Positions 31,902-40,525 of a DNA stretch of 64,000 nucleotides are shown piece by piece (the first letter of the stretch is position 1; each line of letters opens with the position of its first letter). The stretch is taken from positions 558,001 through 622,000 of the forward strand of contig CAVYVO010000014.1 in the NCBI GenBank assembly GCA_963771985.1, read 5' to 3'. The position numbers and the translations under genes were made by a program. The DNA comes from Trebonia sp963771985 (GTDB taxonomy: Bacteria; Actinomycetota; Actinomycetes; Streptosporangiales; Streptosporangiaceae). The notes beneath the pieces are model-generated. The model saw nothing but the letters and a program-made list of their open reading frames with translations, did no database searches and had not been told where the DNA came from.

Positions 31902-33148
31902 CAGCAGGCTCCATCGCTGTTCCAGGCGCCGTTGACGCCGCCGGGGACTTCGTCGTAGTTCCACTGGTTGGCGGTCCAGTTGTCACCGTTGTAGGAGACC
32001 TCGTCGCCTGAGACGTAGGCGGTGTTGTTGACCCAGGCGGGCGCGCACGAACCGGTCGGGCTGGGGCTCGGACTCGGCGACGGCGAGCCGGTCTGCGACG
32101 GGGTGGGGCTGGGGCTCGGACTCGGGGAGCCGCCGCCTCCTCCCGTGGTGAACGGCTGGAACGCCTGCGTGAAGGCGCCGTTGGCCTGGGTGATCCCGCT
32201 GCAGGTGGATTCCGCCGTGGTCGTGCCCGGGCAGCCGCCGTTGTCCCTGCCTTCCGCCCAGAACGAGAGCAGCGCGATGCCCTGTGCGGCCGCGTACGAC
32301 TCGACCGTGGACGCGTCGGCGAGTGTGAGGATCTCGCCGGAGCTGTCATTCTGGCCGATCATCGGCGTGTTCCCGAGCCTGCCGTACGCCGCGGCCGCCG
32401 AGATGCCGTAGATGCTCTCCAGTTGGCCAGCCGTTGCGTCGAGCGCCTGGTTCGCGGCCGTCCCCATCTCGGTGCCCGAGGTGCCGTAGTCCATCGTCAT
32501 GATGTTGACGACGTCCGGGGTGAAGCCGTTGGCCAGCGCCGTGGTGAGGACGGACTCGCCGGTGGACGTCAGCCCGGTGGGCAGGACGGGGATCGTGTAG
32601 CTGATCTTGAGCGGTATGCCGTTGGCGCTCGCCCACGACCGGACCTGATCGAGCGCCTGCGCGGTGAGCGCGAGATCGGAGCTGTTGTACTGCTCGTTGG
32701 ACTCGATGTCGAAGTCAAGGTGGGTCACGTTCAGCGTGGTGACCACGGACTCGACCTGCGCGGCCATCGCGCCGGCCGAAGAGCACTGGGCACCAAGGTC
32801 GGTGTCGTCGGTGTCCACGGTGTATCCGCCGAAGGAGATGCTCACGTCGCCGCCCTCGGCCTGGAGCGCGGAGATCTGGGACTCCCAGCCGGACAGGTTC
32901 GGCAGCGACCACTGGCAGCCGGAGCCGTTGACGAACGCCAGGGTGAAGAACTGCGTCCCGTAGTCGGCGGCGACGGTGGTGAGCGTGGTGTTGCTCAGCC
33001 CGGTGTCGACGTACGGGGCGAACACGTGCGCGGGCCAGGTGGTCGCGGCACGCGCGGGATGAGGGGCCGCTACAACGACGGCGGCGATGCCAGCCGCGCC
33101 GAGGGCGATAGCCGCGGCGGCGGGGATCACGCGGGAGGGTCGGGGCAC
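31901..33148 (-). CDS. Secreted GH18 chitinase with Ser/Pro linker and chitin-binding module
   Basis: Signal peptide (MPRPSRVIPAAAAIALGAAGIAAVVVAAPHPARA), a catalytic TIM barrel with the family motif HLDFDIES (the DxxDxE-type catalytic Glu), a low-complexity SPSPSPSPTPSQTGSPSPSP linker and a C-terminal CBM5/12-like domain (APAWVNNTAYVSGDEVSYNGDNWTANQWNYDEVPG). It hydrolyses chitin or GlcNAc polymers outside the cell. First gene of a two-gene operon with GH16, pointing to fungal-wall degradation. A perfect palindrome lies 128 bp upstream (33276-33292). Confidence 0.93.
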   Translation of the reverse strand: MPRPSRVIPAAAAIALGAAGIAAVVVAAPHPARAATTWPAHVFAPYVDTGLSNTTLTTVAADYGTQFFTLAFVNGSGCQWSLPNLSGWESQISALQAEGGDVSISFGGYTVDTDDTDLGAQCSSAGAMAAQVESVVTTLNVTHLDFDIESNEQYNSSDLALTAQALDQVRSWASANGIPLKISYTIPVLPTGLTSTGESVLTTALANGFTPDVVNIMTMDYGTSGTEMGTAANQALDATAGQLESIYGISAAAAYGRLGNTPMIGQNDSSGEILTLADASTVESYAAAQGIALLSFWAEGRDNGGCPGTTTAESTCSGITQANGAFTQAFQPFTTGGGGGSPSPSPSPTPSQTGSPSPSPSPSPTGSCAPAWVNNTAYVSGDEVSYNGDNWTANQWNYDEVPGGVNGAWNSDGAC

Positions 33149-33620
33149 TGGGCGGGTTTCCTTTCGCTGAGGATCCGATGGCCAGGCGCCCCCGCAGCCA
33201 AAGTGAGACGGCGCGGCGCGCGTCGTCCCAGGCAGCCGTCCCCTCTCTACGGCACCGCTCTACCTAGCCTTTCTTATAGGAAAGTTTCCTATTAAATTAT
33301 GTTAAATTTTGTCGTAACGTCGTCGCGATTGTCAATAGCTGATCGCACACGTCGTATCCGACGTTTTCGCGAGCGCGATGCTGTGGCTTCGCGGGCGCGG
33401 CGCGCTGCCGCGCGGCGGCCCGGTGGGCGCAGCCGTCACACAGGTGTGCGACTCCGGCACTTAGGATCCCAAACCGCCCATTTAGCGCCCGTTTTGTCCC
33501 ATTTGCGGGGAGGATTCAGATCCTATGTCACCAAACCGTCTCGGACTGTGAGACAGACGTGCCAGGCCCCGACTGCGGGGACTCGGTCAGGCATCCGCAC
33601 GCTCGCGAGACAATTAGGGC
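33149..33620. other. 472-bp divergent intergenic region upstream of GH18 and NhaA
   Basis: It holds the 17-bp palindrome at 33276-33292 and an AT-rich tract just after it (ATTAAATTATGTTAAATTTTG) likely to contain the promoters. The remaining ~300 bp before nhaA contain no ORF or repeat that I can support. Confidence 0.6.
33276..33292. promoter_or_regulatory. 17-bp perfect palindrome ATAGGAAA-G-TTTCCTAT, probable operator
   Basis: ATAGGAAA and TTTCCTAT are exact complements around a central G. It is placed upstream of the chitinase-glucanase operon and resembles conserved boxes upstream of actinomycete polysaccharide-degradation genes. The binding regulator is not identified; it differs from the DasR box. 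Confidence 0.6.
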
Positions 33621-35585
33621 ATGACCGAGCCCCAGACCGACCCGCAGACAGTCAGCCGGGAGCAGGCAGCCAACGGAGCCGGGACCGGAACCGAAGCTGG
33701 AACCGAAGCGCAGCAGCCCGCGCGGACCTTGTGGGCGCCGTTGCGGAAGACGCCGCTGCGCCAGTTCCTGCAGACCGAGACCGGCAGCGCCGCCATCCTC
33801 GCCGCCGCGGTGGTCGTCGCCCTGATCTGGGCGAACGTGAGCGGTTCGACCTACCAGCGGGTCTGGGGCACCGAGCTGGCGATCCGCGTCGGCGGCCACG
33901 GCATGTCGATGGACCTGCGGACGTTCGTGAACTCCGGCCTGATGGCGCTGTTCTTCCTCGTCGTCGGGCTGGAGGCACGCCGCGAATGGGACATGGGCGA
34001 GCTGCGGATCCGCAGCCGGCTGACGCTGCCGCTGCTGGCCGGGCTCGGCGGCATGCTCGTCCCGATCGCGATCTACCTCGCCATCAACGCCGGGCGGCCC
34101 ACCGCGCACGGCTGGGGCGCCGCGATGTCCACCGACACCGCGTTCGCGCTCGGCGCGCTGGCCCTCGCGGGCGGCAGCCGACTGCCGGACCGGGTGCGCA
34201 CCTGGCTGCTGACGTTCTCGGTCGTCGACGACCTGGCCGGGATCGCGGTCATCGCGATCTTCTACAGCAGCCACGTCAAACTCGTGCCGTTGCTGATCGG
34301 CGCCGCGCTGCTCGCGGTCAGCGGGTACGTCAGGCGCCGCGGCGTGCGCAACGGCCCGGTCTACCTGCTCCTCGGACTGGCCGCCTGGGTGGCGTTCTTC
34401 AACTCCGGGATCGACCCCATCGTCACCGGGCTGGTCATCGGCCTGCTGACGTGCGCGTACCCGGCGACACGAGCAGACCTCGAGCAGGCCACCGAAACGT
34501 TCCGGCTGTTCCGCGAGCAGCCCACCGCGCGGCTGGCGGCCGAGGCCCGCGAGGTGGTGCGCACCGCGATCTCGCCCAACGAACGGCTGCAGGAGCTGTA
34601 CCACCCCTGGACCAGCTACGTGATCGTCCCGCTCTTCGCGCTGGCCAACACCGACATCGTGATCAGCGGCTCGTTCCTGGCGAACGCGTACACCTCCCCC
34701 GCCACGCTCGGCATCATGATCGGGTACCTGGCGGGCAAGCCGATCGGCACCGCGGGCACGGCGTGGCTGGTCAGCAAGCTCACCAAGGGGCGCGTCGCTC
34801 CCCCGGTCGGCTGGGGGGCGATGATCGGCGCCGGCGCGGTCGCCGGCATCGGGTTCACGGTCTCGCTGCTGATCGCGTCGCTCGCGTTCACCGGGACCGA
34901 ACTGGCCGAAGCCAAGCTCGGTATCCTCTCCGGCGCCATCTTGGCGGCGGTCTTGACCTGGGTCATCTTCCGCGGCATCAACCTGCTGCCGCCGCGGACC
35001 AGGCTGCGGGCGCTGCTCGGCACCACGACGACGATCACCGACCTGGCCGTGCCCGTCGACCCGGACCGGGACCACATCCGCGGGCCGAAGGGGGACGACG
35101 CGCTCATCACGCTGGTCGAGTACGGCGACTTCGAGTGCCCGTACTGCGGGCAGGCCGAACCCGCCGTCCGCGAGCTGATCAAGGAGTACGGCGACCTGCG
35201 GTTCGTCTTCCGGCACCTGCCGCTCACCGACGTCCACCCGCACGCGCAGCTGGCGGCGGAAGCCGCCGAGGCGGCCGGCAAGCAAGGCAAGTTCTGGGAG
35301 ATGCACGACACGCTCATGGACCACCAGGGCGCGCTCAACGCGCCCAACCTGGTCAGGTACGCCGGCGAGCTCGGTCTCGACACCGAGAAGTTCGCCGCCG
35401 CCCTGCGCAAACACGTCGGCGCCGCCCGGATCGCCGAGGACGTGGACTCCGCGGACCTGGCCACCGTCTCCGGGACCCCGACGTTCTTCATCAACGGCAT
35501 CCGGCACTACGGCGCCTACGACCTCGCCACGCTGACGGAGGCCGTGCGCACCGCCAAGGGCCGGGCGGTCCTCGGCGTGCGCTAA
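33621..35585 (+). CDS. nhaA: NhaA Na+/H+ antiporter fused to a DsbA-like thioredoxin domain
   Basis: Residues ~45-465 are NhaA: FVNSGLMALFFLVVGLEARREW, MSTDTAFALGALAL and the ion-binding pair in FSVVDDLAGIAVIAIFYS, through GIGFTVSLLIASLAF. Residues ~490-650 form a DsbA/thioredoxin-like domain with VEYGDFECPYCGQAEP (CPYC active site) and the cis-Pro segment VSGTPTFFING. This NhaA-DsbA fusion architecture is known in actinobacteria; the thioredoxin domain may tie antiport or associated proteins to thiol redox state. It is the only gene pointing right out of the long divergent region. Confidence 0.93.
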   Translation: MTEPQTDPQTVSREQAANGAGTGTEAGTEAQQPARTLWAPLRKTPLRQFLQTETGSAAILAAAVVVALIWANVSGSTYQRVWGTELAIRVGGHGMSMDLRTFVNSGLMALFFLVVGLEARREWDMGELRIRSRLTLPLLAGLGGMLVPIAIYLAINAGRPTAHGWGAAMSTDTAFALGALALAGGSRLPDRVRTWLLTFSVVDDLAGIAVIAIFYSSHVKLVPLLIGAALLAVSGYVRRRGVRNGPVYLLLGLAAWVAFFNSGIDPIVTGLVIGLLTCAYPATRADLEQATETFRLFREQPTARLAAEAREVVRTAISPNERLQELYHPWTSYVIVPLFALANTDIVISGSFLANAYTSPATLGIMIGYLAGKPIGTAGTAWLVSKLTKGRVAPPVGWGAMIGAGAVAGIGFTVSLLIASLAFTGTELAEAKLGILSGAILAAVLTWVIFRGINLLPPRTRLRALLGTTTTITDLAVPVDPDRDHIRGPKGDDALITLVEYGDFECPYCGQAEPAVRELIKEYGDLRFVFRHLPLTDVHPHAQLAAEAAEAAGKQGKFWEMHDTLMDHQGALNAPNLVRYAGELGLDTEKFAAALRKHVGAARIAEDVDSADLATVSGTPTFFINGIRHYGAYDLATLTEAVRTAKGRAVLGVR

Positions 35586-35626
35586 ACAGGTTGAGGCAAC
35601 TGCATGCATATCGAAGGGGCGGTGGC

Positions 35627-36841
35627 GTGGCCGGCAACAGCATCGCGATCACGGGCGGGCGGATAGTTCCCATCGAGGGCGAGCCCATCGAGAACGGAAC
35701 GGTCCTCCTGGTAGACGGCAAGATCGCGGCTGTGGCGGAGACACGCGTCAAGCCGCCGCCGGGCACGGAGGTCCTGGACGCGACCGGCAAGTGGGTGCTG
35801 CCCGGCCTCATCGACGCGCACGCCCACCTCGGCGTGTACGAGGAGGCCACCGGCTGGGCCGGCACGGACACCAACGAGCTCACCGGCCCGGTGCAGGCCC
35901 AGGTCAGGGCGCTGGACGCGATCAACCCGGCCGAAGAGGGGTTCCGCGACGCGATCGCCGGCGGGGTACTCGCGGTCAACATCAACCCCGGGTCGGGCAA
36001 CCCGATCGGCGGCCAGACGGTGGCCATCCGCTGCTGGGGACGCACCGTGGACGACATGGTGCTGCGCGAGCCCGCGGGCCTGAAGTCGGCGCTCGGCGAG
36101 AACCCCAAGCGCGTGTACGGCGACAAGAAGGAAACACCGTCCACCCGGCTGGGCACGGCGGCCGTGATCAGGTCGGCCTTTGTCGAGGCGAGCAACTATC
36201 TCGCCAGGCAGGAGTCTGATGATCAGTCGTCCGAACGTACCGGGCTGACTCCCCGAGACCTGAAACTCGAGGCGCTGGCCCGCGTGCTGCGCCGGGAAAT
36301 CCCCTGGCGGCAGCACTGCCACCGCGCCGACGACATAGCGACGGCGATGCGGATCGCGGCGGAGTTCGGGTATGACCTGGTGATCGACCACGGCACCGAG
36401 GCATACCTGATCGCCGACAAGATCGCCGCCGCCGGGATCCCGGTCGTGATCGGCCCGCTGCTCACCTCGCGGTCGAAAGTGGAGCTGCGGAACCGGTCGC
36501 TGGCGAACCCGGGCCGGCTGGCCGCGGCCGGTGTCACGATCGCGATCACGACCGACCACCCCGTGGTGCCGATCCACTTCCTGATCCACCAGGTGACGCT
36601 GGCGGTCAAGGAGGGTCTTGACCGGGAGACGGCGCTGCGGTCGGTGACCATCAACCCGGCGCGGATCATCGGCGTGGCCGACCGGCTGGGGTCGCTGACC
36701 GTCGGCAAGGACGCGGACCTGGTCATCTGGTCAGGGGACCCGCTCGACGTGATGTCCCGCGCGGAGGCGGCGTTCATCGGCGGGCGCGAAATCTACCGGT
36801 ACGACTACTCGCGGCGCGAAGGCGTCCACGTGACTCCGTGA
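35627..36841 (+). CDS. Amidohydrolase family protein (imidazolonepropionase-like)
   Basis: A cyclic-amidohydrolase-type enzyme: beta-sandwich N-terminus (ITGGRIVPIEGEPIENGTVLLVDGKIAAV), metal motif GLIDAHAHLG, a probable ligand His in QHCHRADDI, VIDHGTEAYLI, and TTDHPVVP with the catalytic Asp, ending with the usual LTVGKDADLVIWSGDPLD. It cleaves cyclic or linear amide bonds; the substrate is unknown. GTG 35627 is the only sensible start, 42 bp after nhaA, since the very long frame to its left is antisense-like noise. It converges with the glutamate-cysteine ligase gene. Confidence 0.88.
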   Translation: MAGNSIAITGGRIVPIEGEPIENGTVLLVDGKIAAVAETRVKPPPGTEVLDATGKWVLPGLIDAHAHLGVYEEATGWAGTDTNELTGPVQAQVRALDAINPAEEGFRDAIAGGVLAVNINPGSGNPIGGQTVAIRCWGRTVDDMVLREPAGLKSALGENPKRVYGDKKETPSTRLGTAAVIRSAFVEASNYLARQESDDQSSERTGLTPRDLKLEALARVLRREIPWRQHCHRADDIATAMRIAAEFGYDLVIDHGTEAYLIADKIAAAGIPVVIGPLLTSRSKVELRNRSLANPGRLAAAGVTIAITTDHPVVPIHFLIHQVTLAVKEGLDRETALRSVTINPARIIGVADRLGSLTVGKDADLVIWSGDPLDVMSRAEAAFIGGREIYRYDYSRREGVHVTP

Positions 36842-36876
36842 GGGGTGGGGGCGCCCGGAGCCTCCAATCAGAGTGT

Positions 36877-36925
36877 GCCGATTGCGCGATCGACCCGCTC
36901 TAGTGTGGTCGGTTGCGCGATCGGC
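36877..36925. repeat. Paired 18-bp palindrome element, copy 3 (inverted spacer)
   Basis: GCCGATTGCGCGATCGAC (36877-36894), spacer CCGCTCTAGTGTG, and GTCGGTTGCGCGATCGGC (36908-36925), 31 bp start to start. The spacer read on the other strand is CACACTAGAGCGG, matching the other copies, so this element is in the reverse orientation. All three mismatches between the halves become G-U wobbles in the + strand RNA stem. It lies between convergent genes. Confidence 0.9.
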
Positions 36926-36953
36926 CTGCTGGCTCCCCTGGAATGGGCTGGCG

Positions 36954-38432
36954 CTATGGAGTTTGGGGCCAGGTGTGGACTGGGTTGTTGGTGTGCATGT
37001 GGTCGATGTAGCGCAGCGTCATCTGGCGGAGGGCCTCCTGGCGGCCGAGACCGGCTTCCTCGAGCCGCGCGGTCGTGGCGAGTTGCCAGGTGGCACCGTT
37101 CTGGCCGATCAGGCAGCGCTGCTCGATGATGCTCATCAGGCGGTCGGCGTGCTCCTGGCTGACACCCCAGCGGGACAGGCCCTCGCGGGCCAGCGGGAGC
37201 AGGCGGCGCAGCACGAGCTCGGCCGCCGGCACCTCGCCGACGCCCGGCCAGTACAGCCGCGCGTCCAGGCCATAGCGAGCCGCCTCCTGGAGGTTCTCCA
37301 CGGCCGTGCTGAACAGCATCTGGGTCCAGACCGGGTGCTGCTCCTCGGCCAGGACACGGACAAGCCCGTAGTAGAAGGCCGCGTTCGCCACGACGTCCGC
37401 GATCGTCGGCCCGGCCGGCAGCACCCTGTTCTCCACCCGCAGGTGCGGGGTACCGCCGGTCACCGCGTAGACGGGGCGGTTCCAGCGGTAGACGGTGCCG
37501 TTGTGCAGGCTCATCTCGGCCAGTTGCGGGACACCGCCGGCGTCGAGGACCGCGACGGGGTCCTCGTCCTCGCAGATGGGCAGCAGCGCGGGGAAGTACC
37601 TGAGGTTCTCCTCGAACAGGTCGAAGACCGAGGTGATCCACCGCTCGCCGAACCAGACCCGCGGCCGCACCCCCTGCTCCTTAAGCTCCACCGGCCGGGT
37701 GTCCGTGGCCTGCTCGAACAGGGGCAGCCTGGTCTCGTGCCACAGCTGCCTGCCGAAGAGGAACGGGGAGTTGGCGGCCAGCGCGACCTGCGCCGCCGCT
37801 ATCGCCTGCGCGGCGTTCCAGTAGTCGGCGAAGGCCTCGGGGCTGACCTGAAGGTGCAGCTGCACGCTGGTGCAGGCGGCTTCGGGCGTGATGCTGTCGC
37901 AGTGGGTCAGCAGCTGCTCGGCGCCGCTGACCGCGATCCGCATATCCTCGCCGCGCGCCGCGAAGATCTGCTCGTTGAGGACCCGGTAGCGGTCGTTGGC
38001 CGACATGAACACCCCGTCCACGTCCTGCTCGCTCAGCGTCGGCAGGATGCCGATCATGACCAGGCGGCTGCCGACGGCCCGGGCCCGCGTGTCGGCGGCG
38101 TTCAGCTCGGCGCGGACCTCCCGCTCGAGGTCGGCCAGCGCGTCGCCGACCAGGCGCCGCGGCGGCACGTTGATCTCGAGGTTGAACTGGCCGAGTTCGG
38201 TCGCCCAGGCCGGGCTGGCGATCGCCTTCAGCACGTCCGCGTTGCGCATGGACGGCTCGCCATGGGAGTCGACGAGGTTCAGCTCGATCTCCTGGCCGAC
38301 CTGCGGCGGGTTGGCGTCGAACGCGTCCTCGAGGAGCATGCGGGCGAACGCGTCGAGGGAGCGGCGGACCTTGTCGCGGTACTTGCGGCGGTCTTCCGGG
38401 GTGATCTTGATCGCGTGGATGTCGCGGCCCAC
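36954..38432 (-). CDS. Glutamate-cysteine ligase (GCS2) family protein
   Basis: A 492-residue protein with the carboxylate-amine ligase fold of GCS2: VGQEIELNLVDSHGEPSM, ELGQFNLEINVPPR (metal-binding Glu residues), SVQLHLQVSPEAFADYWNAAQAI and HLRVENRVLPAGPTIADV. The family makes gamma-glutamyl bonds using ATP. As actinobacteria use mycothiol, this is probably not for bulk glutathione; ergothioneine-type or another gamma-glutamyl product is possible but unproven. GTG 38432 was chosen; the longer frame to 38552 reads through hairpin DNA. Confidence 0.82.
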   Translation of the reverse strand: MGRDIHAIKITPEDRRKYRDKVRRSLDAFARMLLEDAFDANPPQVGQEIELNLVDSHGEPSMRNADVLKAIASPAWATELGQFNLEINVPPRRLVGDALADLEREVRAELNAADTRARAVGSRLVMIGILPTLSEQDVDGVFMSANDRYRVLNEQIFAARGEDMRIAVSGAEQLLTHCDSITPEAACTSVQLHLQVSPEAFADYWNAAQAIAAAQVALAANSPFLFGRQLWHETRLPLFEQATDTRPVELKEQGVRPRVWFGERWITSVFDLFEENLRYFPALLPICEDEDPVAVLDAGGVPQLAEMSLHNGTVYRWNRPVYAVTGGTPHLRVENRVLPAGPTIADVVANAAFYYGLVRVLAEEQHPVWTQMLFSTAVENLQEAARYGLDARLYWPGVGEVPAAELVLRRLLPLAREGLSRWGVSQEHADRLMSIIEQRCLIGQNGATWQLATTARLEEAGLGRQEALRQMTLRYIDHMHTNNPVHTWPQTP

Positions 38433-38451
38433 GGGGGGGTTGTGCCCCTGA

Positions 38452-38478
38452 CCGGGCAATTTACACCTTCTTGCCCGG
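38452..38478. promoter_or_regulatory. Inverted repeat just upstream of the glutamate-cysteine ligase start
   Basis: CCGGGCAA (38452-38459) and TTGCCCGG (38471-38478) are exact complements with an 11-nt AT-richer loop, 20 bp upstream of the GTG on the minus strand. It could be an operator. Confidence 0.4.
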
Positions 38479-38484
38479 GTGGGT

Positions 38485-38573
38485 GCGGGGCGCGGGGCTT
38501 GGGGTGTTGCGGCGCGTCCGTCGGTGCCCGAGAGCGGCACCGAACAACGCACCTTAACACCCCCGCGCCCCGC
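38485..38573 (-). terminator. Large nested GC hairpin, probable terminator of the DJ-1/AraC operon
   Basis: The outer arms GCGGGGCGCGGGG (38485-38497) and CCCCGCGCCCCGC (38561-38573) are a perfect 13-bp match. GTGTT/AACAC (38503-38507/38556-38560) pair next, and TCGGTGCC/GGCACCGA (38521-38528/38536-38543) form an inner stem. It lies downstream of the minus-strand DJ-1 gene. The 100 bp between it and the DJ-1 stop contain two imperfect direct repeats ending CATCGGCGCTGG / CTTCGGCGCTGG. Confidence 0.6.
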
Positions 38574-38674
38574 TCCTCTCCCCCGGTTTAGTAAGCCCCG
38601 TGAGAGGCCACCGGTCGCCCCTCGCTTCGCATCGGCGCTGGGTAACCGCCTGAGACACCACCGGCGAGGCCTCG

Positions 38675-39316
38675 CTACGCTTCGGCGCTGGCGAAACGGC
38701 TGCTCGCGCGGAGGGCGGCGGCTACCTCGGGGGGAGCGACTGCCTCGGCGCCAGCGTTATACGGGGGCTTCGGGTCGTACTCGATGCCTAGCTGGATCTG
38801 CTGAGCGATGGTGTCGCCGGCTATGCGGCCTGCTAGGGCCAGGGCCATGTCGATGCCTGCCGAGACGCCGGCGGCGGTGACGTATTTGCCGTCGAAGACG
38901 TAGCGTTCCCGGCGGGGCTTGGCGCCTAGGCGTTCCAGTTCGTCCATGGCCAGCCAGTAGGTGGTCGCTTCGCGGCCGTTCAGGAGGCCGGCGGAGGCCA
39001 GGATCAGGGCGCCGGTGCAGACGGAGGTGGTCCAGGCGGAGGTCTTGTCCGCCGCCAGGAGCCAGTTCTGGAGGGGGCCGGGGGTCATGTGCTCCGACTG
39101 GCCGGGGCCGCCGGGGACGATGATGATGTCCGGGCGCGGGACGTCGGCGTAGGCGGCTTCGGCGACGAGGGTGAGCGAGCGGGAGTCGTCGCAGACTTCA
39201 CCGGCCCGTTCGGCGCAAAAAATGATCTTCGCACCAGGCAGGTGAGTCATGACCTGGTGGGGACCCACCGCGTCGAGGGCGGCGAAGCGGTCAAAGAGCG
39301 GGATGGCGATCTGCAT
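38675..39316 (-). CDS. DJ-1/PfpI family protein (isonitrile-hydratase-like)
   Basis: A 213-residue class I glutamine amidotransferase-like fold with the nucleophile Cys in WTTSVCTGALILA and the glycine-rich loop IIIVPGGPGQSE. The overall layout matches the isocyanide-hydratase-like branch of DJ-1/PfpI. It begins inside the end of the upstream AraC-type regulator (26-bp overlap), so both are co-transcribed and the regulator may respond to its substrate. The last residues (AAALRASSRFASAEA) are encoded by the second copy of a direct repeat that continues downstream. Confidence 0.88.
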   Translation of the reverse strand: MQIAIPLFDRFAALDAVGPHQVMTHLPGAKIIFCAERAGEVCDDSRSLTLVAEAAYADVPRPDIIIVPGGPGQSEHMTPGPLQNWLLAADKTSAWTTSVCTGALILASAGLLNGREATTYWLAMDELERLGAKPRRERYVFDGKYVTAAGVSAGIDMALALAGRIAGDTIAQQIQLGIEYDPKPPYNAGAEAVAPPEVAAALRASSRFASAEA

Positions 39317-40271
39317 GGGACTCCTCAGGGCGGGGTTTCGGGCGGAAACGGCGGCGGTACTCGGCGGGGCTGACGCCGAGCGCGCGGACGAACGCGCGGC
39401 GCATCGCCTCGGGAGTGCCGTAGCCGCAGGCGCGGGCGGTCTCCGCGACGTCCGCCGCGGTGTCTTCCAGGTGGCGGCGGGCGGCCTCGATCCTGGTCAG
39501 GTCGACATACCGGCCGGGCGGCATGCCGACCTCGGCGGCGAAGGCACGGGCGAACTGGCGGGGCGACAGGCTGGCGCGCTGGGCGAGGGTTTGCACGCAG
39601 AGATCGGCGGCCGGGTGTTCGGCGATCCAGGACTGGACGTCGCGCAGGGGTTCCCGGCTGGCGACCTGGGCGGCGAGCTGGGCGCTGAACTGCTGCTGGC
39701 TGCCCGGCCGCCTGAGGAACACCACCAGGTCACGGGCCACGGCGAGCGCGGCATCCCGGCCGAGGTCGTCCTCGAGGAGGGCGAGCGCCAGGTCGATACC
39801 CGCGGTGACGCCCGCGGAGGTGACGAGGTTCCCGCTCCTGATGAAGATCGGATCGGGGTCGACGGTTGTCCTCGGGTATCGCGTGGCCAGTTCCGCGCAG
39901 TGGGCCCAGTGGGTCGTGACCGTGCGGCCGTCGAGGAGACCCGCCTCGGCGAGCAGGAAGGCGCCGGTGCAGACGGAGGCCAGGCGCCCGGCATCGGCGG
40001 CGTGCGCGCGCAGCCACGCGACCAGGTCCCGGTCCCGGCGGCGGGCACCCGGGCCGCCCGGGACGAGGAGCAGGTCCGGCGGCCGCGTCCGATGTTCCAG
40101 GGCAGCGTCCGGGGTCAGGCGCAGGCCGCTCGAGGTTCGCGCGCCGCGGCCGCCGAGGCTGGCCGTCGTAATCTCATACCCCCGTCCTGGCGCGTGCGCG
40201 AAGACCTCGAGCGGGCCGGTGACGTCGAGGCTCTGCACGCCGTCGAACAAGACGATCAGCACGGTCCGCAT
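39291..40271 (-). CDS. AraC-type regulator with N-terminal DJ-1/GATase1-like domain (FtrA-like)
   Basis: Residues 1-190 are a DJ-1/PfpI-like domain (VLIVLFDGVQSLDVTGPLEVF, LLLVPGGPGARR, LASVCTGAFLLAEAGLLDG). Residues ~215-320 are an AraC double helix-turn-helix (DVQSWIAEHPAADLCVQTLAQRASLSPRQFARAFAAEVGMPPGRYVDLTRIEAARRHLEDT ... VSPAEYRRRF). This architecture typifies regulators of amine, nitrile or amino-acid metabolism genes. ATG 40271 is preferred over the longer frame. It leads the operon with the DJ-1 enzyme and is divergent from lexA. Confidence 0.9.
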   Translation of the reverse strand: MRTVLIVLFDGVQSLDVTGPLEVFAHAPGRGYEITTASLGGRGARTSSGLRLTPDAALEHRTRPPDLLLVPGGPGARRRDRDLVAWLRAHAADAGRLASVCTGAFLLAEAGLLDGRTVTTHWAHCAELATRYPRTTVDPDPIFIRSGNLVTSAGVTAGIDLALALLEDDLGRDAALAVARDLVVFLRRPGSQQQFSAQLAAQVASREPLRDVQSWIAEHPAADLCVQTLAQRASLSPRQFARAFAAEVGMPPGRYVDLTRIEAARRHLEDTAADVAETARACGYGTPEAMRRAFVRALGVSPAEYRRRFRPKPRPEESHADRHPAL

Positions 40272-40418
40272 GCGTCTCAGTCTGGCCGCGCGCGGTGCTG
40301 GCAGCAATGACGAATATCCCACCTTTCCTGCCATGAGTGGCGAGCTCGCGCGGCCGCGAGGCCGGGGCTGAGGCTGGGGCTGGGGGGCGGCCGTGGGCTA
40401 AGGGCCGTGGGCTAAGGG

Positions 40419-40467
40419 GCCGATTGCGCGATCGACCACACGAGAGCGGGTCGATTGCGCAATCGGC
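40419..40467. repeat. Paired 18-bp palindrome element, copy 4
   Basis: GCCGATTGCGCGATCGAC (40419-40436), spacer CACACGAGAGCGG, GTCGATTGCGCAATCGGC (40450-40467); 31 bp start to start. It is the only copy between divergent genes, 58 bp upstream of the lexA start. Confidence 0.9.
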
Positions 40468-40525
40468 GTGGCTGGTGGAAACTTAAGGGGCAATTAGCCG
40501 CGAAAGCCACGGGAGGGTTCCGGTC

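Noticed and set aside
33299..35626. Very long frame leading into the amidohydrolase, overlapping nhaA
   Set aside because: Arg/Gly-rich out-of-frame reading of nhaA; only the part from GTG 35627 matches a protein family.
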